NCBI GenBank assembly: GCA_003140175.1
Contig: PLJD01000025.1
Coordinates: 1 to 64,000, forward strand
Reading direction: 5' to 3'
Source: Actinomycetota bacterium
GTDB taxonomy: Bacteria; Actinomycetota; Acidimicrobiia; IMCC26256; PALSA-555
Length of the DNA stretch: 64,000 nt
Numbering within the stretch: the stretch's first letter is position 1; each line of letters opens with the position of its first letter. A program made the position numbers and the translations under genes. Under the pieces are notes generated by a model. It searched no databases and was not told the origin of the DNA. It was given only the letters and a program-made list of their open reading frames with translations. This document shows, in pieces, positions 15,390 through 23,894 of this stretch.

Positions 15390-17447
15390 GTGGCGCCGAA
15401 CCGATCCTCGGAGTCCGCACCGCGGCGTCGGGGGCGTCTGCGGGCCGACGAGCTCGCCGAGGCGGTCGTGATGGCGGACCTGACGCTGGCGTTGTGCCTC
15501 GTCGGTCACCTGCTGCCGATCGCGTCGGTGCTGTTCGCGGCGGCCGTGGTGCCGATGGCGGCCATCGTGGTGCGTCACCGGCTCCGGGCGCTGCTCGCCG
15601 GCACGGTGGCCGCCTGCGCGGTCGGATTCCTGATCGCGGGGCTTGGGCTGCTCATCTCGCTCGTGGTGTGCGCCGGGCTCGGAGCGGTCGTGGGCTGGTC
15701 CACTCGTCGCGCCTGGGGGGTTCGCAAGACCGTGGTCGTGGGCACGCTGGTGCTGTGGCCACCCCTGGCTGCGGTGGCGGTCGCCGGGCTCGCCGTGCTC
15801 GCCGAGCTGCGTCGCTTGACCCTCGTGCAGATCACGAACTCCTGGCGGGGAGCGAGCCGGATCTTGCGCCACGTCGGCCTGGGGGTCGTCGCCAACGTCG
15901 GTGATCCGATCGTGCGGTCAGCGACGCGGGACTGGTGGGCCACCATCCCCCTCGGGTTGCTGGTCGCGGCGATGGTCTGCCTGGCGGTGAGCTGGATCAT
16001 CGCCCGGCCCACGCTGCGCCGCGTGCAGGACGCGCTGGGTCCACCCCGACCCGACGATCCCCTCGATCGGCTCGACGACGTCGAACCGTCAGATCCGGTC
16101 CCGGTCGAGCTCTCCGGCGTCGCGTACCGCTACCCCAGCGGCCCGCTGGTCCTTCGGGACGTCAGCTTGCGCATCGATCCGGGTGAGCTGGTCGCGGTGG
16201 TGGGCCCGAACGGGTCGGGCAAGTCCACCCTGGCGAGCATCCTCGTCGGGCGGACCCCGACCGGCGGGACCGTGACCCGACCGGGCGGACCCGGCCTGGG
16301 CCGCCGGCACGGCAGCGCGATCGTGTTCCAACGCCCCGAGGCCCAGGTCCTGGGCGTGCGGGTCCGCGACGACGTCGTGTGGGGCCTGAACTCGGCGACC
16401 GTCGACGTCGACGGCATCCTCGACCAGGTCGGTCTGCGCGACCTCGCCGACCGCGAGACCTCGACGCTCTCAGGCGGGGAGCTCCAACGACTCGCGGTCG
16501 GGGCGGCGCTCGCCCGGGCCCCCCGACTCCTCGTCTCGGACGAATCCACGTCGATGGTCGATCCCGACGGGCGACACGCCCTGATCGAGCTGTTGCACGA
16601 GATCCCCGCGTCGGGAGACGTCGCGGTCGTTCATGTCACGCACCGACGCGCCGAGTGCACGAGCGCGGATCGCGTCGTAGCCCTCGACGCCGGTCGGCTC
16701 GTGGCACCCCCGGGACCGCCACCGGTTCGAAGCCCGACCCGGCCCGCCGCGCACCCACGCGGCGCACCGTCCCTCCTGACGTTGCGCGACGTCGGCCACG
16801 AGTACATGCGCGAGACCCCGTGGGCAGGGCGGGCACTCACCGACGTGAACCTCGACCTCGACGCCGGGGAGGGCCTGCTCGTGCTCGGCCGCAACGGCTC
16901 GGGGAAGTCGACCTTGGCCTGGATCCTCGCCGGCGTGCTCACGCCCACTGAGGGCACCGCGCGGTTGGCGGGCCGGCCGCTCGAGCGCTGCGTCGGCCAG
17001 GTCGGACTCGCCGTCCAGCACGCGCGACTCCAGCTCCTGCGCTCCACCGCCGGTGCCGACGTGGCCGCCGCCGCCGGCGTCGATCGCGCCGCCGCAGCGT
17101 CGGCGCTGGCCTCGGTCGGCCTCGACCCGGCGGTGTTCGCCGCCCGTCGGGTCGACGAGCTGAGCGGCGGCGAGATGCGACGAGTCGCGCTCGCCGGGAT
17201 CCTCGCCGGTCGGCCCCAGGCGATCGTGCTCGACGAGCCGTTCGCGGGCCTCGACGACCCCGGACGCGACGCGCTCGTCGAGCTGCTGGTGGAGCTGCGC
17301 GAGTCGGCCGGGATCACCCTCGTGGTGGTGTCCCACGACGACGAGCTCCCCGATGGCCTCGTCGACCGCGTCGTGCGGCTCGAGCGCGGGCGGATGGTCG
17401 AGGACTCCGACGCCGATCGTCCCGCGAACCGGACCGGCCGACGATGA
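15390..17447 (+). CDS. ECF transporter fusion: membrane domain plus two ABC ATPase domains
   Basis: The protein has about 685 residues. Residues 25-205 form five or six hydrophobic helices of a DUF2232/S-component-like domain. Two ATPase domains follow: the first has Walker A GPNGSGKST (272-280), signature LSGGELQR (360-367) and a Walker B reading LLVSDEST; the second has GRNGSGKST (500-508), LSGGEMRR (near 593) and IVLDEPFAG. H-loops HVTHR and VVSHDD are present. The architecture and size match the mycobacterial Rv2326c type. The stop overlaps the EcfT start (ATGA). GTG at 15390 is preferred for its AAGG site; GTG 15312 is possible. The ligand is unknown. Confidence 0.87.
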   Translation: MAPNRSSESAPRRRGRLRADELAEAVVMADLTLALCLVGHLLPIASVLFAAAVVPMAAIVVRHRLRALLAGTVAACAVGFLIAGLGLLISLVVCAGLGAVVGWSTRRAWGVRKTVVVGTLVLWPPLAAVAVAGLAVLAELRRLTLVQITNSWRGASRILRHVGLGVVANVGDPIVRSATRDWWATIPLGLLVAAMVCLAVSWIIARPTLRRVQDALGPPRPDDPLDRLDDVEPSDPVPVELSGVAYRYPSGPLVLRDVSLRIDPGELVAVVGPNGSGKSTLASILVGRTPTGGTVTRPGGPGLGRRHGSAIVFQRPEAQVLGVRVRDDVVWGLNSATVDVDGILDQVGLRDLADRETSTLSGGELQRLAVGAALARAPRLLVSDESTSMVDPDGRHALIELLHEIPASGDVAVVHVTHRRAECTSADRVVALDAGRLVAPPGPPPVRSPTRPAAHPRGAPSLLTLRDVGHEYMRETPWAGRALTDVNLDLDAGEGLLVLGRNGSGKSTLAWILAGVLTPTEGTARLAGRPLERCVGQVGLAVQHARLQLLRSTAGADVAAAAGVDRAAAASALASVGLDPAVFAARRVDELSGGEMRRVALAGILAGRPQAIVLDEPFAGLDDPGRDALVELLVELRESAGITLVVVSHDDELPDGLVDRVVRLERGRMVEDSDADRPANRTGRR

Positions 17448-18283
17448 TCCCGGCACCGGCGGAGACGACGACGTCGAGACGGCCGCGGCGACGTCCCGAA
17501 ATCACCGTCTTGCGCTTGCTTCCCCGACCGTCGCCGCTGCACCGGCTGTGGGCGGGCACGAAGCTGCTGGTCGTCGCCGCCCTGGCGCTCATGGTGTCCG
17601 TTCGCCCCACGTGGCCCGCGCTGGGCGTCGCGGCCGCGATCGTCGCGCTCGGCGCCGTCGTCGCCCACGTCCCGCGAGGCGCGGTGCCCCGCCTGCCGCG
17701 CTGGATCTGGATGGCGCTAGCCCTGGGAGCAGTGCTGGCCGCCCAGTCGGGGACTGCGCCGCTGACGCACGTCGCCGGCGTCGAACTCAGCCTCGGCGGT
17801 CTCGGAGATTGGGGGCTCTTGACGCTGCTCACCGTGGTGCTCCTCGCCGCCGCGCTGCTCGTGGGCTGGACCACGCCACTCGGCGAGGTGGCGCCCGCGC
17901 TGGCGCGCCTCGCCACGCCGGCCCGGTGGGTGCGTCTCCCCGTCGACGAGTGGGTCGTGGCAGTGGGGCTCGCGATCCGCTGCCTGCCGTTGCTGATCGA
18001 CGAAACCCGCACGCTGGTCGCGGTCCGTCGCGTCCGGCGCCGACGCGTCACGATCCGGCGGTCACCGGTGCGGACGACGCTGCGCATGGTGGGCTTCGAG
18101 GCCCACGATCTCCTGGCGACGGCGGTGGTCGCCGCGCTGCGCCGAGCCCGAGACCTGGCCGACGCCATCGAGGCCCGCGGCGGGATCAAGGCCACCACCG
18201 GCGAAGCCTCCGCGCCGGGGATGGCCGACCTCGTGGTACTGGGAACGATCATCGTCGTCGTAGCGGCAACCCTGCTCCTCTGA
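17444..18283 (+). CDS. ecfT: ECF transporter T component (CbiQ/EcfT)
   Basis: This 279-residue membrane protein has hydrophobic helices around residues 42-75, 90-105, 122-146 and a final one at 258-279. The cytoplasmic coupling region contains VRRVRRRRV and LADAIEARGG; the second is the Ala-Arg-Gly coupling motif that docks on the ATPases. It overlaps the fused membrane/ATPase gene by four bases, so the two subunits are made together. Together they form the energy-coupling module of a vitamin or metal importer. Mycobacterial Rv2325c is the comparable neighbour of Rv2326c. Confidence 0.9.
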   Translation: MIPAPAETTTSRRPRRRPEITVLRLLPRPSPLHRLWAGTKLLVVAALALMVSVRPTWPALGVAAAIVALGAVVAHVPRGAVPRLPRWIWMALALGAVLAAQSGTAPLTHVAGVELSLGGLGDWGLLTLLTVVLLAAALLVGWTTPLGEVAPALARLATPARWVRLPVDEWVVAVGLAIRCLPLLIDETRTLVAVRRVRRRRVTIRRSPVRTTLRMVGFEAHDLLATAVVAALRRARDLADAIEARGGIKATTGEASAPGMADLVVLGTIIVVVAATLLL

Positions 18284-18321
18284 GCTGCCCTCACCGCAGC
18301 CGGGCCCGGCCCGGGGCCGCC

Positions 18322-18327
18322 TACGAT
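18322..18327 (+). promoter_or_regulatory. -10 box (TACGAT), leaderless or near-leaderless start
   Basis: TACGAT ends nine bases before the ATG at 18337, so transcription probably begins at or within three bases of the start codon. The 53-bp gap after ecfT otherwise contains only GC-rich sequence. Confidence 0.5.
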
Positions 18328-18336
18328 CAGGCCGCC

Positions 18337-19374
18337 ATGCCACCCAGCACCATGCCTGCTGCGGTCTACGTGGGTTCGGGGATGCTCGAGGTACGCGAGC
18401 TGAGCGTCCCCGAGATCAGTGCGACCGACGTCTTGGTGGAGGTGTCGCACTGCGGGATCTGCGGCACCGATCTCCACCTCGTGCTCGAGCAGTACGCCCG
18501 CCCCGGATCGGTGCTCGGCCACGAATGGGCCGGCACCATCGCCGCACTCGGCTCGGCGGTGTCGGGCTGGGAGCTGGGCGCCGCGGTCGTGTGGAACTCC
18601 CAGCCGGGATGCGGCCGCTGCCGCGCCTGCCGCCAGGGTCGACCGTCGGTCTGCCTCGAGCGACCCGCCCCCGACTACCTGGACTTCAGCGGGGCCTTCT
18701 GCCGCTACCTCAAGGTGCCCGCCGCGCGGCTGCTACGAATCCCCGAGGGCCTCCCAGTACGGGCGGCGGCGCTCACTGAGCCGACCGCGATCGCGCTGCA
18801 CGCGGTGCGGCTCGCCGGCGTCTCGGCCGACGATCGGGTGCTGGTCACCGGCGCGGGCCCGATGGGCCTCCTGATCGTCGCGGTGCTGCGAACGCTCGGG
18901 GTCGAGAACATCACGGTGTCCGAGCCGGCACCGGCCCGTCGAGCGCGGGCGCGGGCGGTGGGGGCGTCGCGAGCATTGGCACCCGACGAGCTCCCGGCGG
19001 TGCCGATCGGGCGGACCGCCGACATCACCTACACGGTGGCCTTCGAGTGCTCGGGGCGGGCCGCGGCGGTCGCGTCGGCGCTCGACCAGCTCGACTACGC
19101 GGGCACGCTCGTCTTCGTCGGCACGGGCAGCGAGACGCCTCGCATCAACCACAATCGGATGATCGTGCTCGAGCTGACCGCGATCGGCGCCTACAACTAC
19201 GACGCCGAAGGATTCGGGCCAGCGCTCGAGCTGCTCGCCTCGGGCCGCATGCCCGTGGACCTGCTCATCGAGCCGACCGATGTTGGCCTCGACGGGTTGC
19301 TCCCCGCGCTGGAGCGCCTCGGTCGGGGTGAACTGCCCGGCAAAGTCCTCGTCCGACCGGAGGTGTCCCCGTGA
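18337..19374 (+). CDS. Zinc-dependent alcohol/polyol dehydrogenase (MDR family)
   Basis: This 345-residue medium-chain dehydrogenase keeps the catalytic zinc site Cys in SHCGICGTD with GHEWAG following, and the structural zinc site of four Cys in GCGRCRACRQGRPSVC. The nucleotide-binding motif is VTGAGPMGLL. The pattern fits threonine/sorbitol/butanediol dehydrogenase-like enzymes; the substrate cannot be fixed. The ATG at 18337 is supported by a -10 box immediately upstream; a second ATG lies five codons later. The GTGA overlap with the VOC gene links the two in one transcript. Confidence 0.9.
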   Translation: MPPSTMPAAVYVGSGMLEVRELSVPEISATDVLVEVSHCGICGTDLHLVLEQYARPGSVLGHEWAGTIAALGSAVSGWELGAAVVWNSQPGCGRCRACRQGRPSVCLERPAPDYLDFSGAFCRYLKVPAARLLRIPEGLPVRAAALTEPTAIALHAVRLAGVSADDRVLVTGAGPMGLLIVAVLRTLGVENITVSEPAPARRARARAVGASRALAPDELPAVPIGRTADITYTVAFECSGRAAAVASALDQLDYAGTLVFVGTGSETPRINHNRMIVLELTAIGAYNYDAEGFGPALELLASGRMPVDLLIEPTDVGLDGLLPALERLGRGELPGKVLVRPEVSP

Positions 19375-19832
19375 ACGAACCCGGCCTGCGCCCACAGCTG
19401 AACCACGTGGCGTTGAGCATGGACCCTGCCGCGCTCGACGAGCATGGGCGCGCCGAGATTCTCGACTTCTACGGCGACGTGTTCGGCTGGACCGAAGGCG
19501 ACAACACCGGAGAGTCTGGCAACCCGCTCATCCTCTACACCGGGACCTTCGCCCAGTTCATCTACCTGCTGCCCGCCGAGCCGTTCGTGGTCGCCCCGGC
19601 GCTCGATCACTTCGGCATCCAGGTCGGGACCGGGGCCGAACTCGAGGAGATCGTCGCTCGGGCCGAGGCGCGCCAGGCGCGCGATTCGCGGGTTCGGATC
19701 ATCGGGATCAAGTCGCGCACAACGCCCGGCCCGACCCACGACTACACGCTGACCAGCGCGTACGTCGGCTTTCTGCTTCCCCTCATGGTCGAGATCCAGC
19801 ACCTCGTGCGCCACGAAGCCCGGGTGACCTGA
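19371..19832 (+). CDS. VOC-fold (glyoxalase/dioxygenase superfamily) protein
   Basis: This 153-residue protein has the paired beta-alpha-beta-beta-beta modules of the VOC fold: LNHVALSMDPAAL at the start and ALDHFGIQVGTGAELEEIVAR in the second module, with a final strand LLPLMVEIQHLV carrying a Glu metal-ligand candidate. Such proteins are metal-dependent isomerases, dioxygenases or binding proteins. The gene is translationally coupled to the upstream dehydrogenase and converges with the sulfotransferase gene. It probably acts on the same small-molecule pathway as the dehydrogenase. Confidence 0.82.
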   Translation: MNEPGLRPQLNHVALSMDPAALDEHGRAEILDFYGDVFGWTEGDNTGESGNPLILYTGTFAQFIYLLPAEPFVVAPALDHFGIQVGTGAELEEIVARAEARQARDSRVRIIGIKSRTTPGPTHDYTLTSAYVGFLLPLMVEIQHLVRHEARVT

Positions 19833-19856
19833 GCAACGCTCCACCGCGCCCGGATC

Positions 19857-21029
19857 TCAGGCGAAGGGCTCTGGTGTCACGTCGAAGTACTCCTGGTAGC
19901 GGCGCGATCGCTCTCGGATCTCACCGGGGTCGAGGCCGGTGTCCGCAACCGAGTACCGGTGGGGGCCGTGCTTGTTCTGGGCGTTCTCGGCGAGAAAGGC
20001 TCGCATCCGCGCCTCGACGTCGGGCGTGAGCTCGACGTCCCAGCGGTCGTAGATCGCACGCACCGTCTGGATCGGATCGGCGACGAACCCGTCGTAGGGG
20101 ACGTCGATGACACGCCCGGGCGCGATCGTCCCGTCCTCGCGAGCCGTCACCGAGCGGTCGAGCGCGTCGAGGATCGGGTCCGCCCAGTCCCCCGCGACCT
20201 GTTCGATCGACACGTCGTCGCTGGCGACCTGACGCACCGTGGCGAACAGCGACGAGAGCGACGAGATCACCCGCCCCGGGTCACGGTGGGTCTGGATCAG
20301 GGTCGCATTCGGGTACTCCGCCAGCAGCGCCGGCAGAGCCCACAGATGCGCGCCTGACTTCAGCACCCAACGATCGCCGCCGTGATGCCACTGCAACAGC
20401 TGCAGGAAGTGACGGTGCCAGCGATAGGCGGGGGCGAGGTCGGCGTCCTGGGTGAGCCACCGCATATAGGAGGGGAGCCGGAACTGGCTCAAGAAGATGA
20501 CGCTCGCGAACTCTCCGCCCGTGATGCGGATGCACTCTTGACCCAGGCGAGCTCCGGTGGGGTGCATGGTCTTGAACTCGGGGTGCAGCTGGTCCATCAT
20601 CCCGGCCTGGGCGTCGGCCTCCTCAATTCGAGGATCCGTCTCGTAGGTGTCGGTCTCGGGTGGTGGACAGGGCCGGTCGACCTCCCACGTCAGGGGGACC
20701 CGGTTCGCCGGGTCCTGACCGAGCAGGTCGTGGAGGATCGTCGTGCCGGTGCGTCCCATGCCGATCATCACCACCGGCGGGGTCACGTCCGCCGTGGCCA
20801 TCTCGGGCTGGCGGCGGTGCCAGTCGAGGACCTGGAGGCGGTTCACGAGGTACGTCACGACCCCCTCGGGGGCCATGACCTGGCCCACCTCGTTCAGCTG
20901 CGCCTCGTGGGCGAAGCCATCGAGCAGCCGGTCGAGTCCCACCCGGAAGGTCGGGGAGCCGAAGTCGTCGAGACCCGCTCGGTCGCTGGCCGTCGCCATC
21001 AGGTCCTCGGCCCGCAGTTCGCTCGCCAT
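19857..21029 (-). CDS. PAPS-dependent sulfotransferase (Sulfotransfer_3 type)
   Basis: This 390-residue protein has the 5'-phosphosulfate loop IGMGRTGTT at about residues 89-97 and the 3'-phosphate-binding stretch TLIQTHRDPGRVISSLSSLF. The family transfers sulfate from PAPS to lipids, sterols or carbohydrates. A helical N-terminus (about 60 residues) precedes the core. No signal or membrane segment is present, so it is cytosolic. It shares a 174-bp divergent gap with the NlpC/P60 gene. A second, unrelated P-loop sulfotransferase lies at 61149-61778. Confidence 0.87.
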   Translation of the reverse strand: MASELRAEDLMATASDRAGLDDFGSPTFRVGLDRLLDGFAHEAQLNEVGQVMAPEGVVTYLVNRLQVLDWHRRQPEMATADVTPPVVMIGMGRTGTTILHDLLGQDPANRVPLTWEVDRPCPPPETDTYETDPRIEEADAQAGMMDQLHPEFKTMHPTGARLGQECIRITGGEFASVIFLSQFRLPSYMRWLTQDADLAPAYRWHRHFLQLLQWHHGGDRWVLKSGAHLWALPALLAEYPNATLIQTHRDPGRVISSLSSLFATVRQVASDDVSIEQVAGDWADPILDALDRSVTAREDGTIAPGRVIDVPYDGFVADPIQTVRAIYDRWDVELTPDVEARMRAFLAENAQNKHGPHRYSVADTGLDPGEIRERSRRYQEYFDVTPEPFA

Positions 21030-21189
21030 CCCGTCTCCCCCGTCGAAGCGTCGCCGGGGACACTAGGCGGGCCGGCGCCGAGCCCGGCGGGGAGGTCGGA
21101 ACCCATCCACCCGGATCCGACGAATGACGCCATTCCCGGGGCGGGTGAGGCCTTCTGGGGCCCCGGTTGCCCCCGATTGGCCAGGCCGT

Positions 21190-21195
21190 TAGCCT
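21190..21195 (+). promoter_or_regulatory. -10 box (TAGCCT), leaderless start
   Basis: TAGCCT fits TANNNT and ends eight bases before ATG 21204, placing the transcription start next to the initiation codon. No ribosome-binding site precedes the ATG, consistent with a leaderless mRNA. Confidence 0.45.
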
Positions 21196-21203
21196 CCAGA
21201 CTC

Positions 21204-22274
21204 ATGTCTGGCCACACCCGCCGCTCTGGCCTCATCCTCCTCGCCATCACCGTGACTTGCGGCAGCCTCGCCGGCGCTGGACTCCAATCGGCTGGGGCCG
21301 ACCCCATCAGCAACGACCAGGCCCAGGCCCAGGCGCTCCAGTCCCAGATCGCGGCCAACAACGAGAAGATCGACGCGCTCGGACAGCAGGTCGACGGCGC
21401 GCAGCTGCGCTTTCAGCAAGCCCAACAGACGCTCGCGACCACCCAGGCGCACCTCGCGACCACCCAGAGCGCGCTCGCCCGGCTCCGCACCCTGGTGAGC
21501 CAGCGAGCCGTGTCCGCCTACCAGGGCGCCCTCTCGGGTGAGGAGTTCCAGGGCCTCGACCTCGGCGACGCCCAGCGGCTCCTGATCGCCCAGAAATACA
21601 CCGCCACCCAGGCGGCCCAGGACGACGCGCTCTTCCGGTCGCTGAGCGCCACCGAGCAGCAACTCGGTCAGCAAAAGACGGCCGCCGAGCGCGCCACCGC
21701 CCAGGCGGACGCCGACCGCCAGCAGATCCAGAGCACCCGGGCCAGCCTCCAGGCGGTGACGGCCCAACAGCAACAGACCCTCAGCCAGGTTCAGGGTCAG
21801 CTCATCGCGCTGGTGCAACAGCAACAGGCTTTGGCGGACCAAGCGAACCTGGCGTCGTCGATCAACGAGTTCGGGGGATCCGACGGCGGCGACCCCAGCG
21901 CCTACCCGAACCTGCCGCCGGTCAGCCCGCAGGCCGCGCAGGCGCTGGCCTACGCCCGGGCGCAGCTCGGCAAGCCGTACCTGTACGCCGCGGCGGGACC
22001 GAACAGCTTCGACTGCTCAGGCCTCGTGATGGCGGCCTACGCGTCGGCGGGCGTGCAGCTGCCGCACTACTCGGGAGCGCAGTACGCGATGCTCCCCCAC
22101 ATCCCGTTCAGCCAGCTCCAGCCCGGCGACCTGCTGTTCTGGGGCGTCAACGCCAGCGAACACGTCGCCTTCTACGTCGGCGACGGCAAGCTCCTCGAAG
22201 CCGGCGGCGACACCAACGAGGTGCACATCGGCCCGATCTGGGGCTCACCGATGGGAGCCGCCCGCGTCCCCTAA
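21204..22274 (+). CDS. Secreted NlpC/P60 peptidoglycan hydrolase with coiled-coil domain
   Basis: This 356-residue exported cell-wall hydrolase has a signal peptide over residues 1-32 (TRRSG, hydrophobic core, AGADP). Residues 35-220 are Gln/Ala-rich heptads (IAANNEKIDALGQQV and similar) forming a long coiled coil, as in RipA/PcsB-type proteins regulated by FtsEX-like partners. The C-terminal NlpC/P60 domain has catalytic Cys271 in FDCSGLV and His320 in EHVAFYVG. It probably cleaves peptide stems at the septum. It is a single-gene unit, followed by a 345-bp gene-free stretch before the convergent cyclase gene. Confidence 0.92.
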   Translation: MSGHTRRSGLILLAITVTCGSLAGAGLQSAGADPISNDQAQAQALQSQIAANNEKIDALGQQVDGAQLRFQQAQQTLATTQAHLATTQSALARLRTLVSQRAVSAYQGALSGEEFQGLDLGDAQRLLIAQKYTATQAAQDDALFRSLSATEQQLGQQKTAAERATAQADADRQQIQSTRASLQAVTAQQQQTLSQVQGQLIALVQQQQALADQANLASSINEFGGSDGGDPSAYPNLPPVSPQAAQALAYARAQLGKPYLYAAAGPNSFDCSGLVMAAYASAGVQLPHYSGAQYAMLPHIPFSQLQPGDLLFWGVNASEHVAFYVGDGKLLEAGGDTNEVHIGPIWGSPMGAARVP

Positions 22275-22619
22275 CAGGACGCGGCGACACCCGCCGTGCG
22301 CGCCTCGCGGGCGAACACCGGACCGCCCGCTGCTGGGCAGCGGGTCAGAACCGACACCGGCGCGTCGGCGCGAACGGCGACGAGACGCGGGCTTCGAGAA
22401 CCTGCCGCGTCCCAGCGCGGGTCGCTGCAGCGCTCCTCGCGCCGATGCCCGGGCTGACCTGCTCCAACGCCGCCGGGTCCAGCGGATCGGCCGACGCGAC
22501 CGCGCGACTCGACATTTCGATTCGCATCACCGCCGCTCGGAACTCCCGTTGCTGCTGTCACGCACGCGGCCGAGACCGCGACCTCACCGCCGCCCGGCGG
22601 ACCGGGCGACGCGGTCGGG
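22275..22619. other. Gene-free convergent intergenic region
   Basis: The 345 bases lie between the stops of the NlpC/P60 and cyclase genes. No supported reading frame was seen on either strand. The only structure noted is the hairpin at 22591-22608. Confidence 0.6.
22591..22608 (-). terminator. Hairpin after the FHA-cyclase gene
   Basis: CGCCCGG, loop CGGA, CCGGGCG form a perfect 7-bp stem 11 bases beyond the cyclase stop on the minus strand. There is no T-run after it, so it would be a U-less terminator of the kind proposed in actinobacteria, or an mRNA 3' stabiliser. Confidence 0.35.
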
Positions 22620-23555
22620 CTACTCGAGGATGCCGTACACGTCGGCCGACGCACTGCGCCCCTTCACCTGCACGGTTACGGGACCTTCGTACGTGTAGCT
22701 GTCTGGGAGCGCGTCCCGGATCGCGTCGGTGACCAGGACGCGGGGAAGCCCATCTCGGCCCGCGACCCCCGAGAGTCGAAACGCCAGGTTGGTCGTGTCA
22801 CCGATCACCGCGGGCTGGGACTGCGTGAGCGTGCTGACCGCGACCGGGCCGACGACGACCGCCCACCCCATCTGGACCGGGCTTCCGTCGATGTTGCGTA
22901 ACGCCAGCGCCGGCGCGCGCTCGAGGACGTAACGGTCCGCGGCCCGCGCGAACGCGACCGCGAGTGCCGGTCCCTCGGTGGGCGGGTCCGCGTCCCAGAC
23001 TGCGAAGAGCGCATCGCCCGCGTAGGCGTTCAGCGTCCCCTGGTGCTCGACCAGCAGGCCACGCAGCCCCTCCCACAGGCCTTCGAGGGCGTCGAGCACC
23101 ACGGAGCTGTCGGCATGCTCCGAAATCGTCGAGTAGCCGATGATGTCGCCGACCACCAGCGCCATGGACGGAGTGCTGACGAAACGGCTCGTGCGTCGGC
23201 GGTCGGTCGCGCCGCCGCTCAAGAAGCGGTCGGAGCGGAACTCGAGCTGGGTTGTACCGACCAGGATCCGATCGCCGGTCCGCAGCGGGATGGGGACCGC
23301 CCGCTCGATGCGGACCCCGTTGACGCGGGTCCCGTTCGTGCTCAGGTCGATCAGCACCGCCCGGTCCTCGGCCAGATCGAGACGGATCTCGAAGTGATGG
23401 CGCGACACCGTCTCGTCCAGGACCAGCAGCCGCCGGTTCTCCTCGATCCCGGAGCACTCACGCCCCACCACGAGGCGGTCGATGACCGGAACCACGCGCT
23501 CCTGCTCCGTGCCGGGCTCCACGACGACAACGGCGGGTGCTTCGGCCTGGGTCAT
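22620..23555 (-). CDS. FHA domain-adenylate/guanylate cyclase
   Basis: This 311-residue cytosolic protein has an N-terminal FHA domain (about 25-108; LVVGRE, SRHHFEI and the STNGTRVNG loop are visible), which binds phosphothreonine. A class III nucleotide cyclase domain follows (about 130-300), with the two metal-binding aspartates in VVGDIIGYS and AYAGDALFAVW and the transition-state region IGDTTNLAFRLSG. Order FHA then cyclase suggests that a phosphorylated partner gates cyclic-nucleotide synthesis. Divergently transcribed next door is a transmembrane Ser/Thr kinase, an obvious candidate to make the phosphothreonine ligand. A cyclic-nucleotide-binding protein is encoded at 37168-37614. Confidence 0.9.
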   Translation of the reverse strand: MTQAEAPAVVVVEPGTEQERVVPVIDRLVVGRECSGIEENRRLLVLDETVSRHHFEIRLDLAEDRAVLIDLSTNGTRVNGVRIERAVPIPLRTGDRILVGTTQLEFRSDRFLSGGATDRRRTSRFVSTPSMALVVGDIIGYSTISEHADSSVVLDALEGLWEGLRGLLVEHQGTLNAYAGDALFAVWDADPPTEGPALAVAFARAADRYVLERAPALALRNIDGSPVQMGWAVVVGPVAVSTLTQSQPAVIGDTTNLAFRLSGVAGRDGLPRVLVTDAIRDALPDSYTYEGPVTVQVKGRSASADVYGILE

Positions 23556-23894
23556 GACATGGTCACTTTTCGGCCAGGGGCCTGGGTGGACTCAGAAATC
23601 GGCCGGCGTCATGGTGACGAAGCCCGACGGCGCAGAGCCTAATGGGGGTCCATCCCGTTGCTTCCTCGACGAGTGCGGCTGGGGGAGTCGCGCGCCGGTG
23701 AGCACTGACGTGTCGCGGCGCGCCGCGTGGCCCGGGGACCCGACTCGAGCGGGCCGACGGCTCGGGGCGTCCGCCTCGCGGGTTCCTCGGCCACTTGCTG
23801 GAGCGTCGCGCCGCTCAGTACGGTGCCCCACGGTGCGGGTCGTCGTCGACGACATCCAGGCCTCCCAACGACGCCGCGGTCCTGAGGTGACGTG
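23556..23894. promoter_or_regulatory. Divergent control region between FHA-cyclase and kinase genes
   Basis: This 339-bp gap holds no supported gene. TACGGT at 23819-23824 is a possible -10 box for the kinase gene, about 70 bases before its start. A GTCGTCGACGAC palindrome follows at about 23839 and could be a binding site, although such repeats are common in GC-rich DNA. Confidence 0.35.

Noticed and set aside
15310-15390. CTGAGAG motif upstream of the ECF transporter, suggesting a TPP riboswitch
   Set aside because: The CTGAGA piece is present near 15320 but the other conserved block (ACCTGAT and the following helix) is absent, so the riboswitch fold is not supported.
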